From assembly GCA_003225295.1 (NCBI GenBank), contig QHYZ01000081.1:62001-126000 (forward strand): DNA of 64,000 nt. Reading direction: 5' to 3'. Each line of letters opens with the position of its first letter. Within the stretch, counting starts at the first letter, position 1. The DNA comes from Acidobacteriota bacterium (GTDB lineage Bacteria > Acidobacteriota > Terriglobia > Acidiferrales > UBA7541). The position numbers were made by a program, and so were the translations under genes. The notes below the pieces were generated by a model. It was not told where the DNA came from. It did no database searches and saw nothing but the letters and a program-made list of their open reading frames with translations. Of the stretch, positions 1-8,044 are shown piece after piece.

Positions 1-1020
1 CGTGACATTTAGTGTGTTGCCCAAGTTATTCTGCAAAAGGAAGCTGCCGTCCGTAAGCACGCCATTGTTGGGGAGGATCCCGGCAAGGCCAACGACTTTT
101 CCACCGACGCTATACGTTACCGCAGGGCAGACAATGGCAATGTTGGTGACGTTGGCAGTAGCAGTGCCGGTGCCTGTGCCAGAGCTGACAGTGCAATTCT
201 GTGTCGGCGCGGTGGGCTGCGCGAAGACTGTTACATTGTAGGTGGTGCCAGTGGGAACGAGCTTTTTGAATGTGAAGGCCTGATTCCCATTCGCGGGGCT
301 AATCGGGAGCTGTTCGGAATCGCTGCTGTTTTGGAGGATTAGGCCCGTGCCGACAACTCCGGTAACAGTGCCACCGATGGAGAAACTCAGTACGCAATTC
401 ACGGCAACGTTCGTGACGTTTGCGGCGGCCGTTCCGCTTCCACTGGTCACCGTGCAGATCTGGTTGGGGTTGACCGGTTGCGTGACAACTGTAACGGCGT
501 AGATATCCGCCCCGGTTACAGGCGTCTTGAAGACAAAAGGTCCATTCGCCGTAACCGTGAGGCTGTCGCCTCCGTTGTTCTGCAAGATTACGCTCGAATT
601 GGCGACGAGCCCGGAAACTGTGCCGCCGATGGTGGCGGTCACTGGATTTGTAGTGCATGCGACTACGACACTGCTAACGTTGGCGCTGACGTTGCTGCCG
701 CTGCCCGCAGTTACCCCGCAAGTCTGCGTCGGATTGCTGGGCTGCGTTTGAACGGTTACCGCGTACGACCCGCCTGTGATGATGGTGGTTTTGAACGTGA
801 ACGAGCCGTTCACAGTGATCGTAAGGCTATCCACGCCATTATCTTGCAGAACCAGACCCGTGCCCGCTAAACCGGAAACAGACCCCCCGACAGTGAAGGG
901 ACCGCCGCCCGAACCTGAGCCGGAGCCTGAACCCGAGCCGACGGGGCCGCTGCAGGCGGAAAGGACAAGAGAAGTCAGGGTTAGGGACACAGAGACGACA
1001 GACTTGAAGGTGGACTTCAT
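1..1020 (-). CDS. Repeat-containing secreted lipoprotein (C-terminus beyond window)
   Basis: The minus-strand frame is open from the ATG at 1020 to the window edge, giving 340 codons with no stop, so the gene is cut off at its 3' end. A purine-rich AAAGGAG lies about 12 nt before the ATG. The N-terminus is a lipoprotein signal peptide ending in LVLSAC, with the lipobox Cys near residue 23, followed by a Gly/Ser linker (GSGSGSGSGSGGG). The rest is a series of roughly 85-95 residue repeats. Each opens with GG-[TS]-V-[ST]-GL, continues through LQ-[ND]-N and F-x-F-K, and closes with a Cys-containing TQP..P.Q.C.V..G segment and ANV..V.V.C. The pattern suggests all-beta, Ig/bacterial-surface-like modules on the outside of the cell. 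No catalytic motif is visible and the function is unknown. Confidence 0.8.
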   Translation of the reverse strand, partial: MKSTFKSVVSVSLTLTSLVLSACSGPVGSGSGSGSGSGGGPFTVGGSVSGLAGTGLVLQDNGVDSLTITVNGSFTFKTTIITGGSYAVTVQTQPSNPTQTCGVTAGSGSNVSANVSSVVVACTTNPVTATIGGTVSGLVANSSVILQNNGGDSLTVTANGPFVFKTPVTGADIYAVTVVTQPVNPNQICTVTSGSGTAAANVTNVAVNCVLSFSIGGTVTGVVGTGLILQNSSDSEQLPISPANGNQAFTFKKLVPTGTTYNVTVFAQPTAPTQNCTVSSGTGTGTATANVTNIAIVCPAVTYSVGGKVVGLAGILPNNGVLTDGSFLLQNNLGNTLNVT

Positions 1021-1581
1021 AGCGATCGATTGCTCCTTTGGTACCTCGCGCCTGAAAGACTGCGGAAAATTGCCAGGGATTCGACATTCCCCCTGGTTGG
1101 CCCAAGCTGGACCCAAATATGCGTCAGGGATTTTATTTGAATGCGGAATTGTCTGGGCAGGGCATATGGATATCAATCACCTGCCATCCGTTCGTAGCGT
1201 ACTGTGCGCTTTTTATCGAGGCAAGATTCAATAGCCCTAATGTGTCTACATGAGCAATATATTTTCAGAATGCGGTACGTAAACGAAACTACGCTGGCGG
1301 ACCTCGGAGCCGATCAATCCGAGATCAAGGTCTTCTAATGAGAAGCTGTCCAAGGCCAGGTCGAGTTTCGGGCTGGGCTAAGCCTTGGTAATGACTAACG
1401 GGCAGGAGATCCCACGGATGGGCTACCCCATTCATACCGCAAAATTGGCGCATGTGTCGAGGCGTTCCCAACCTTGGCGGGCTAGGGGGAACGCTCAGCA
1501 AGGCTGGTGGGGGGGTGTCGGGCGAGGAGGTAGCGGGAGGCGCCTGGGCGTCGTCGTCGCAGCGGCTGGCGTGGAGCGTGG
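1021..1581. other. Intergenic region, no gene seen
   Basis: This stretch lies between the lipoprotein start and the VWA gene stop. Short open frames occur on both strands, but none shows a family motif or a convincing ribosome site. No terminator hairpin, repeat or RNA gene was recognised. The part nearest 1020 must contain the lipoprotein promoter; no clear -35/-10 pair was found. Confidence 0.5.
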
Positions 1582-2868
1582 TTAGTGGATTTGCTTGGTT
1601 TTGCGGGACATGTAGTCCATGAGGAGATACTGACCGAGGGTGTAGGGTGTGGTGAAGTAGGCTTTTCCTCGGCACATTTCGGTGATTTTCTGGACGAAGT
1701 GGACTAGGGAATAGTCGCTGGCCAGCATGAACGTGTTGATCATGATGCCGGCGCGCTTGCATTTGTTCACTTCTTCGAGCGTCTGGCCGACGACGAAGGG
1801 GTCGAGGCCGAAAGCGTTTTTGTAGATGCGGCCGTCTTCGAGGGTGAGGGCCGAGGGTTTGCCGTCGGTGATCATGACGATTTGGCGCATGTCTTTTTTC
1901 TGGCGGAGGAGAATGCGCTGGGCCATGCGCAGGCCTTCTCGGGTGTTAGTGTAAAAGGGGCCAACCTGCACGCGTGCGAGTTCGCTGAGGGGAACTTCTT
2001 CGGCAGAGTCATGAAAGAGGACGAGGCTGAGCGAGTCCCCTGGATACTGCGTGCGGATGAGATGAGAGAGCGCCATGGCGACGCGCTTGGCGGGAGTGAA
2101 ACGGTCTTCGCCGTAGAGGATCATGCTGTGGCTGCAATCGAGAAGGACCACGGTGGCGCAGGAGCTCTGGTACTCGCATTGATGGACCATGAGGTCGGAG
2201 TAAGTCATCTCGATGGGGACCTTGGCGCCTTCGCGGCGGACGGCATTGAAAAGTGTGGCGCTGATGTCCATGTTCAGAGTGTCGCCGAATTCGTAAGTGC
2301 GGGAGACTCCCCCGGATTCGACGCCGGTGGCAAGGTCGCGAGTATCGTGGCGGCCGAAGCTACTGCGGCCGAGTGAGCCGAGCAGATCCTGCAGGGTTTT
2401 GAAACCGAGAAAGTCGATGGTTTTGTCCGTGATTTCGAAGCGTGCCTCGGTCTGGCGGTCTTGCGGCTGGCCGAGCTGGCCGCGCGCGGAAGTTTGTGGA
2501 GGCGGCGTCACCTGTGGCGGCTGTTGGGGATTGATGAAACCTTCGTTGGCGAGGCGTTCCGTGAGCTTGTCGAGGAGATCCTTCACTGCCTGGCTGTTCA
2601 TGGCGCCGGGATCCTGAAGCATTTCGCGCAGTTCGTTGCTCATGGCGTCTTCCGGGAGCAAGTCGCCTTGTTGCAAGGCGCGGAGGATGGCTTCGCGCAG
2701 GGCTTCCATGGAACGCTCGGAGTCCATCTGGGAAACGCCGTAGAATTGCGATTCGAAGCCGCTCTGAAGCAAGAAATCGCCAAGGCGTTTGATGAGTTCC
2801 TCTAGGTCGACAGCGTCGGCGGGTTCACCGACGTATTTGCCGTAGCGGATAAATTTCATGCTAGCCAT
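1582..2868 (-). CDS. VWA domain protein, partner of MoxR-like ATPase
   Basis: About 428 residues with a von Willebrand factor A domain in the C-terminal half. The MIDAS loop reads DCSHS and a later MITDGKP supplies the third metal-site element. The N-terminal half is charged and helical, with a Pro/Gln-rich linker in the middle. The frame extends upstream to 3063 but would then overlap the ATPase gene by 131 nt, so I chose the ATG at 2868 ([12 protein letters not shown]); the in-frame ATG at 2859 is equally possible and neither has a clear Shine-Dalgarno. It is the last gene of a three-gene operon with the AAA+ ATPase ending at 2933. MoxR-VWA pairs are known as chaperone-like modules that assemble or metallate other proteins; the client here is unknown. 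Confidence 0.85.
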   Translation of the reverse strand: MASMKFIRYGKYVGEPADAVDLEELIKRLGDFLLQSGFESQFYGVSQMDSERSMEALREAILRALQQGDLLPEDAMSNELREMLQDPGAMNSQAVKDLLDKLTERLANEGFINPQQPPQVTPPPQTSARGQLGQPQDRQTEARFEITDKTIDFLGFKTLQDLLGSLGRSSFGRHDTRDLATGVESGGVSRTYEFGDTLNMDISATLFNAVRREGAKVPIEMTYSDLMVHQCEYQSSCATVVLLDCSHSMILYGEDRFTPAKRVAMALSHLIRTQYPGDSLSLVLFHDSAEEVPLSELARVQVGPFYTNTREGLRMAQRILLRQKKDMRQIVMITDGKPSALTLEDGRIYKNAFGLDPFVVGQTLEEVNKCKRAGIMINTFMLASDYSLVHFVQKITEMCRGKAYFTTPYTLGQYLLMDYMSRKTKQIH

Positions 2869-2932
2869 CCAAACTGCGTGGTGTTTGAGGTCATCGTTGA
2901 GATTTTCCGCTTCGCTCAGGATGAAGCGCCCG

Positions 2933-4447
2933 TCAATTAAACTGCCTGCGCGGTGGGCGGCCGGGAGTTTCGCGCTCGCGCTGATCCGGGTGTTTCGGCT
3001 TTTCGGCGTAATACCCGCGCTCCTCGCTGCGACCGATGCGGCGATGGGCCCACAATCCCTCAAGAATCATTTCGGCGGCGGCTGCGGCGGCACCGGCGTC
3101 TTTACGGTCCGGGATGCCGAGCCTGCCGACATGCTCCATCAGGCCTTGGATTTTCGCTAGCTGCTGATGGCGCTCGTTGGTTGTTGCCAGGTCTGGAAGC
3201 TTTAGTTCGCCGCCCAATTCGAACCATTGAATCACCGCCTGGAAGTTTACGTCGCTGAAGTGTTTGCTGAAGACCCGGCCGACGGCCGTGCGAATGAGTT
3301 CGCGCGCCACGGTGTCCGCGCCTTTGAGTTCGCCTTCGTATTCGAGCTCCATTTTTCCGGTGATAGCGGGGAGCGCAGCGTAAACATCGGCGACGCGGGC
3401 GACGACGGACTTTTCGCCGGTGCGAGCGGCGCGTTGCTCGGCGCTGCTGACTAGGCTTTCGAGTGTGGTGATGGGGAGACGCTGGCTCACGCCGGAGCGG
3501 CGGTCCACGCGCTTGTCCTCGCGAGCCTGGAAGGCGACCTCTTCCACGACCTGGCGCAGGTATTGCGGAACTTCGATCTTCTTGCCGGAATCGCGGCACA
3601 CCCAGGCTTCCTGCGCCGTGATAGCCATGCCTTCTTCGAGGCTGCCGGGATAATGCGTACGAATCTCGGCGCCGATGCGGTCTTTCAGTGGAGTGATGAT
3701 TTTTCCGCGCGCGGTATAGTCCTCGGGGTTGGCGGTGAAGACCAGGAGGATGTCGAGAGGAAGACGCAGGGGATAGCCCTTAATCTGAATGTCGCCTTCC
3801 TGCATGATGTTGAAGAGTCCGACCTGAATTTTGCCGGCCAAATCGGGGAGTTCATTAATGGCAAAGATGCCGCGATTGGCGCGTGGGAGAAGGCCGTAGT
3901 GGATGGTGAGTTCGTCGGAGAGGTCGCGGCCGCCGCGAGCGGCGCGGATGGGATCGACATCACCGATGATGTCGGCCATGGTTACGTCGGGAGTGGCGAG
4001 CTTTTCGACGAAGCGATTGTCGCGGGGCATCCAAGAGATGGGAGTATTGTCGCCGTCGGCGGCGACTTTTTCACGGCATGCGCGACAAATCGGTTTTAGG
4101 GGATCGTCGTTGATTTCGCAGCCGGCAATGACGGGCATTTCCGGATCGAGCAAGTTGACTAGACCGCGAAGAATGCGGCTTTTGGCCTGACCGCGTAAGC
4201 CCAGAAGAATGAAATTGTGGCGCGAGAGCAGGGCATTGACGATTTGCGGGACGACGGTGTCATCGTAGCCGTGGACACCGGGGAAGAGCGTTTCGCCCTT
4301 TTCGATGGCACGGAGCAGATTGCGGCGGAGCTCATCCTTGACAGAGCGCGATGCGCCGCGCGGATCGAAATCGGGAATGCGCTTTAGCTCGCCCAGAGTG
4401 CGCTGTCGGGAATGTGCTGAAGACTGTATCGATGTACTCATCGTCAT
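2933..4447 (-). CDS. MoxR/BchI-like AAA+ ATPase
   Basis: A 504-residue AAA+ ATPase related to MoxR and the magnesium-chelatase I subunit. The Walker A motif is GLRGQAKS (MoxR-type GxxGxAKS). The Walker B-like strand is GIFAINEL, with Asn where Asp is usual but the catalytic Glu kept. A Cys-rich insert (ICRACRE) follows the first nucleotide-binding strand. VFTANPEDY matches the sensor-1 region. Such ATPases work with VWA proteins, and the VWA gene follows 64 nt downstream. The ATG at 4447 was taken as the start; a second ATG two codons later is possible. It lies 43 nt after the Lon-N protein gene and is probably co-transcribed with it. Confidence 0.85.
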   Translation of the reverse strand: MTMSTSIQSSAHSRQRTLGELKRIPDFDPRGASRSVKDELRRNLLRAIEKGETLFPGVHGYDDTVVPQIVNALLSRHNFILLGLRGQAKSRILRGLVNLLDPEMPVIAGCEINDDPLKPICRACREKVAADGDNTPISWMPRDNRFVEKLATPDVTMADIIGDVDPIRAARGGRDLSDELTIHYGLLPRANRGIFAINELPDLAGKIQVGLFNIMQEGDIQIKGYPLRLPLDILLVFTANPEDYTARGKIITPLKDRIGAEIRTHYPGSLEEGMAITAQEAWVCRDSGKKIEVPQYLRQVVEEVAFQAREDKRVDRRSGVSQRLPITTLESLVSSAEQRAARTGEKSVVARVADVYAALPAITGKMELEYEGELKGADTVARELIRTAVGRVFSKHFSDVNFQAVIQWFELGGELKLPDLATTNERHQQLAKIQGLMEHVGRLGIPDRKDAGAAAAAAEMILEGLWAHRRIGRSEERGYYAEKPKHPDQRERETPGRPPRRQFN

Positions 4448-4490
4448 AGGGCCCCGTTCCGCGTCCCGACAAAATCAGGCCGCCCACAAG

Positions 4491-5111
4491 CTAATTCAAT
4501 CCGTGTCCGTTACCACCGGCGCGCTGGCGCAAGGCCTCGGACTTCTGTAAATGCGGGGCCCACTCACGAAGATACGCTACCAGACGCTCCTGGCGGTCCG
4601 CTTCCGTGCGGAGCTCGAGGACTTGCTGCTTCCACAATAGGTCCATGGGCAGCGTGGCGGCCACGAGATAAGAGAGTCCCTCGGGAGCGGCGCCTTGGAG
4701 ATTTTTCGGATAGTCGTCGAAGATCAAGGTGTGACAGGCTTCGAACAACTCCACGAGTTCCCGCTGGATGCGCGGATCGGCGGGTGTTTCCCGGTCCTCC
4801 AGGTAATCCACGTGGCCTTCCAGGAGCGGGTCTTCCGTGAAAAGTTCCACCACGCGAAACGGGGCGCGGCCGGCTGTGAGGATATCCATCGGGCCGTTTT
4901 CGTAGCGTCTGACGACGTGGAGGATTTCGGCGGTACATCCAACGCGCGCAACGCCTTTGGGAAGAGAGAGGAGCATGCCGAATTCAGATTTTTCCTCAAG
5001 ACAGTCTTTGACCATTTGGCGATAACGAGGTTCAAAAATATGCAAGGGCATTTCAGCGCCGGGGAGAAGGACGACGTTCAGAGGAAACAGCGGAATGCGT
5101 TCAGGCCGCAT
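4491..5111 (-). CDS. Lon N-terminal (substrate-binding) domain protein
   Basis: A 206-residue stand-alone LON substrate-binding domain, without ATPase or protease parts. It begins MRPERIPLFPLNVVLLPG, followed by PLHIFEPRYRQM, the hallmark of the LON/PUA-like fold. The open frame continues upstream to 5237, but those codons do not resemble the family, so the ATG at 5111 is chosen. Stand-alone proteins of this type are widespread in bacteria and poorly characterised; they are thought to bind peptides. It is the first gene of the operon with the MoxR-like ATPase and VWA protein, which hints at a role in substrate recognition for that module (inference). Confidence 0.85.
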   Translation of the reverse strand: MRPERIPLFPLNVVLLPGAEMPLHIFEPRYRQMVKDCLEEKSEFGMLLSLPKGVARVGCTAEILHVVRRYENGPMDILTAGRAPFRVVELFTEDPLLEGHVDYLEDRETPADPRIQRELVELFEACHTLIFDDYPKNLQGAAPEGLSYLVAATLPMDLLWKQQVLELRTEADRQERLVAYLREWAPHLQKSEALRQRAGGNGHGLN

Positions 5112-5323
5112 GGGTCCCAGACAACAATGATACCAGACGTAGCAAACGACGGAGATGAATCCTGGCTGCGCAATTCGAGTATTGGCCTTGGAGTTGATAA
5201 GATGGCGCACTTTACAAAAGTGACGCGGTGTCTGCATCCGTGGGCATTAAGCCTGCCGATTAACCAAGCATTCTCGTCGCATTTGGCTGCGAGACTTTGA
5301 AACCAAGCAGGCGCTGCATCCGT

Positions 5324-5647
5324 TTAGGAAAGTTCGTTTAGTAAAGTTTCCATCTCCGAGCGGGCGTGTTGATCGCCTTTTTTCGCGGCGGCCGCCATGC
5401 CGCTTGAAAGGATCTGCTTGGCTTCGCTGGTGCGGGATTCGCGGGCGAGCAGTTGGCCGTACATCAGGTAGGCGGGGATGTAGTCTGCATGGCGCTCCAA
5501 GAGCGCGCGAAAATGCTGATGGGCGGCGCTGGGGTCGCCGCTGTTCATGCACTCCATGGCCAGGCCGTAGCGAGAGAAGGCGTCATCGGGCTTCTTGGCG
5601 ACGAACTCTTCCAGCGTCTGGCGACGGGTTTTCTTTTGTTCCGCCAT
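5324..5647 (-). CDS. Small TPR-type protein
   Basis: A 107-residue protein starting MAEQKKTRRQTLEEFVAKKP. It contains two to three tetratricopeptide-like helix pairs, with signature spacing in AFSRYGLAMECMNSGD and IPAYLMYGQLLARESR. There is no signal peptide, so it is probably a cytoplasmic adaptor. The ATG at 5647 was chosen because the longer frame runs into the divergent thioesterase gene. A near-consensus promoter lies immediately upstream and no Shine-Dalgarno is visible, so the mRNA may be almost leaderless. Confidence 0.75.
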   Translation of the reverse strand: MAEQKKTRRQTLEEFVAKKPDDAFSRYGLAMECMNSGDPSAAHQHFRALLERHADYIPAYLMYGQLLARESRTSEAKQILSSGMAAAAKKGDQHARSEMETLLNELS

Positions 5648-5660
5648 CGGGTCGTCTCGT

Positions 5661-5689
5661 ATTATACGGGTAGCACCGGCGGCATCCAA
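5661..5689 (-). promoter_or_regulatory. Putative sigma-70-type promoter of the TPR gene
   Basis: Read on the minus strand: TTGGAT (5689-5684), a 17-bp spacer, then a perfect TATAAT (5666-5661). The predicted transcription start falls only about 5-8 nt before the ATG at 5647. The region is shared with the divergent thioesterase gene. Confidence 0.5.
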
Positions 5690-5714
5690 AATCGCGCCGG
5701 AGCCAGGGGTTTCG

Positions 5715-6230
5715 ATGAAGCGGAGAATCGAAAGTAAACAAGAGCCCGAGACCGAGCTGCCGGGGAAGCCGGTCAGCGCCTCGCGTTCCGAGATGACAGA
5801 AATCGTGCTGCCGGCGCAGACGAATCCGCTGGGAAAACTTCTGGGAGGACAGGTGATGCACCTTGTTGACATGGTTGCGGCATTGGCCGCGCACCGGCAT
5901 TCGAACAGCTATGTGGTCACCGCGTCGGTGGATTACATCGACTTTCGCAATCCGGTGAATCTTGGCGAAATTGTGAACTTGAAATCGCAGGTTAATCGAG
6001 TGTTCCGCACATCGATAGAGGTAGGCGTCGAGGTCTATTCCGAGAATGCGTTGACCGGAGAGAGGAGGCATACGACCACAGCATATGTGACGTTTGTAGC
6101 TGTTGACGAGCATACCCGGATGCCCAAACCCGTGCCGCCGCTGATCGTGAAAACACCGGAGGAGCGGCGTCGATTCGACGAAGCCGCTGAGCGGCGCAAG
6201 ACGCGCTTGGCGCTGCGATATGGAAGGTAG
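5715..6230 (+). CDS. Acyl-CoA thioesterase (hot-dog fold, YciA/BACH type)
   Basis: A 171-residue single hot-dog-domain thioesterase that hydrolyses acyl-CoA esters in the cytoplasm. The core NPLGKLLGGQVMHLVD matches the N-x-x-G-x-x-x-G-G-x-x-x-x-x-x-D active-site helix of the family. It is followed by VTASVDYIDFRNPVNLGEIV, the usual second-strand motif with the conserved Asp and Phe-x-x-Pro. The ATG at 5715 has an AGGGG-like site upstream; an earlier frame start at 5595 would overlap the divergent TPR gene. Substrate chain length cannot be told from sequence. Confidence 0.88.
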   Translation: MKRRIESKQEPETELPGKPVSASRSEMTEIVLPAQTNPLGKLLGGQVMHLVDMVAALAAHRHSNSYVVTASVDYIDFRNPVNLGEIVNLKSQVNRVFRTSIEVGVEVYSENALTGERRHTTTAYVTFVAVDEHTRMPKPVPPLIVKTPEERRRFDEAAERRKTRLALRYGR

Positions 6231-6234
6231 TTCG

Positions 6235-6574
6235 CTAAGTCCTTCAAAATAAGCGCTTTCTTCTGCTGCGCGTTCAGGGAGCCCCATCAGCGCGCGAACC
6301 TTTTCGCGTCGCGCTTCTCGTCGAGCTGTTCTTCGCATTGGGGTATCGCAATATTGACCGGCCTTGCGCTCAGAGCTGGAGGAAAGCGTCCTGGCGACCT
6401 CTTCGGCCGTGCCTGCCGGTTGCACGATACGCAGCAGCAGGTGGTAGACAATGCGCGAATGGCAGTCGTAAAGCTGCTCGAAGAGCGCACATCCTTCTGG
6501 CGAAGCCGCTGCGCAAGCGTCGCGTCGGGCGACACCTCGCCATTTGCGATGGGTAGTAGCGCCTCCACGAACAA
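6235..6574 (-). pseudogene. Decayed ECF-type RNA polymerase sigma factor
   Basis: Three minus-strand frames must be joined to recover an ECF sigma-70 protein. From ATG 6574 the first frame gives an N-terminus ending DATLAQRLRQKD. A base appears to be missing near 6487, and the next frame gives FEQLYDCHSRIVYHLLLRIV and then TAEEVA. The segment 6392-6369 reads correctly (DAFLQLW) only in another frame, between two compensating indels, and then RKAGQY follows. Region 2 thus matches the usual FEELYDRY...TAEEVVQDVFLQLW pattern. The linker between regions is missing. A region-4 fragment (VRALMGLPERA, AYFEGLSELPS) runs up to the end of the thioesterase gene. The gene cannot make a functional sigma factor. 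Confidence 0.65.
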
Positions 6575-6650
6575 GGGTCAGCTTCGTCGTTCTATCAATA
6601 ATATGGCAGAAATATGGCAGAGCGGTAGAAGCGGATGATCCTACAAGAGG

Positions 6651-8018
6651 TTACTGCGCCAGCCAGTGCCGAACTTCATCCGCGACGGTCAGGGCCTGCT
6701 CGACGCAGGAACCGATGGAAGGTCCACGCAGATAATTGCCTGCAAGCCACATTCCGGGAAATTGTGCCCGGAGATTCTCGATACGTGCCAAGCGATCTCC
6801 GTGACTGAGATTATATTGTGGAAGCGCGCGTGGCCAAATCGTGACATGGGAGAAGGCCGGGTTACTCTTGATGAGAAGGACAGGCGAGATTTCGCGATGT
6901 GCCAGATTTGCAAGCTCTTCTAGTTTCAGATTTGTGACTGCCGGGTCGGTTGCTCCGCCCACGAAAGTGGTGAGCAGAGCCTGGCCATCTGGGGCGCGAC
7001 CCGGGAAGAGCGATGAATTCCAGACGCTGCCGAGAATGCGGAGGCCGGCGGAGCGAGGCACGAGGAAACCGAAGCCGTCCAGGGAGTGCGAGACATCCTT
7101 CTTACGATAGCCCAGTGAGACTACGGCGACAGGGGCGTATTCCACAGAACCCATAAGTGATTCGAATTGCGAATCAAGCGAGACCAGCAATTTTCCTGTT
7201 ACCTCCGTGGGTGTGGTCACGACCAAGGATTGCGCCGTGACGGATTCTTGCCTGCCATTGGCGTCCAGATGAGCTGCAAAGGAGCCATCGCTGCGCTTAA
7301 CAATTCCGGTGAGGCTCGTTTCTGTCAGCAGCGCAGCGCCGAGTTTTCGCGAAATGGCGCTTGCCAGGGTTTGATTGCCATCGCGAAAGGTTTGAAGCGT
7401 GGACTGGCCGCGCGGAGCTTTTTTGGTTTTGGCGAGCCGCAACATACCGCGAACTATGCTTCCGGAGACTTTTTCTGCTTCATAGAGTTGCGGGAAGGCG
7501 CTTCGAACGCTTAGGCGTTCGGGATCACCTGCATAAATCCCAGAAACAAAGGGGCCAACCAGACGATCGAGGAGCTGAGCGGAGAATTTTCTGCGAACGA
7601 AGGAGGCCACGGATTCGTCGCCATCGGGAGGAGTGCTTTTTCCGAGGATATCAAGCACGAGAGCCCATTTGGTCGCGCCATTGATCAGCGAACTCATGAA
7701 AAGCGCAGGAGCACTGAGGGGCACGGACCGGAGTTCGCCGTCGATCAGGATATATCGCGGTGTACGTGGCGGGGCTAGAACGACTTGATCAGAAATGCCG
7801 AGGTCCTCGCATAGCTGATGAAGTTGGGCCGTGCCGCTGAAGCTTTGAGGTCCCAATTCTAGTAGGAAGCCGTCGCGAGTTACGGAGTTGATGACACCGC
7901 CGGGACGCGCAGAGGCCTCGACTAGTTGTGCCTCGATCCCCGCCTTCCGGAGAGCGAGGGCGCAGACTAGGCCGGAGATGCCACCACCGACCACCAGTGC
8001 TGGGACGTGACGGGTCAC
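6651..8018 (-). CDS. hemG: Protoporphyrinogen oxidase, HemY/PPOX type
   Basis: A 455-residue FAD-dependent oxidase that removes six electrons from protoporphyrinogen IX to give protoporphyrin IX, normally using O2. The N-terminus ALVVGGGISGLVCALALRKA is the dinucleotide-binding GxGxxG fold, followed by LVEASARPGG. The C-terminal LAGNYLRGPSIGSCVEQA is the second FAD-contact motif of the family. The open frame continues upstream past the hemN stop. I chose GTG at 8018, 26 nt after hemN, with AGAGGA upstream; this gives the expected N-terminus VTRHVPALVVGG. It is last in the hemE-hemN-hemG operon. In Gram-positives HemY-like proteins act on coproporphyrinogen, but a true HemN next door favours the protoporphyrin route. 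Confidence 0.9.
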   Translation of the reverse strand: MTRHVPALVVGGGISGLVCALALRKAGIEAQLVEASARPGGVINSVTRDGFLLELGPQSFSGTAQLHQLCEDLGISDQVVLAPPRTPRYILIDGELRSVPLSAPALFMSSLINGATKWALVLDILGKSTPPDGDESVASFVRRKFSAQLLDRLVGPFVSGIYAGDPERLSVRSAFPQLYEAEKVSGSIVRGMLRLAKTKKAPRGQSTLQTFRDGNQTLASAISRKLGAALLTETSLTGIVKRSDGSFAAHLDANGRQESVTAQSLVVTTPTEVTGKLLVSLDSQFESLMGSVEYAPVAVVSLGYRKKDVSHSLDGFGFLVPRSAGLRILGSVWNSSLFPGRAPDGQALLTTFVGGATDPAVTNLKLEELANLAHREISPVLLIKSNPAFSHVTIWPRALPQYNLSHGDRLARIENLRAQFPGMWLAGNYLRGPSIGSCVEQALTVADEVRHWLAQ

Positions 8019-8044
8019 TGAGATGTGAGCATCCTCTCGCGGGA

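Noticed and set aside
5583-6425. 280-codon minus-strand frame overlapping the thioesterase
   Set aside because: Its first part is the sigma-factor remnant; the rest is antisense to the thioesterase and has no independent support.
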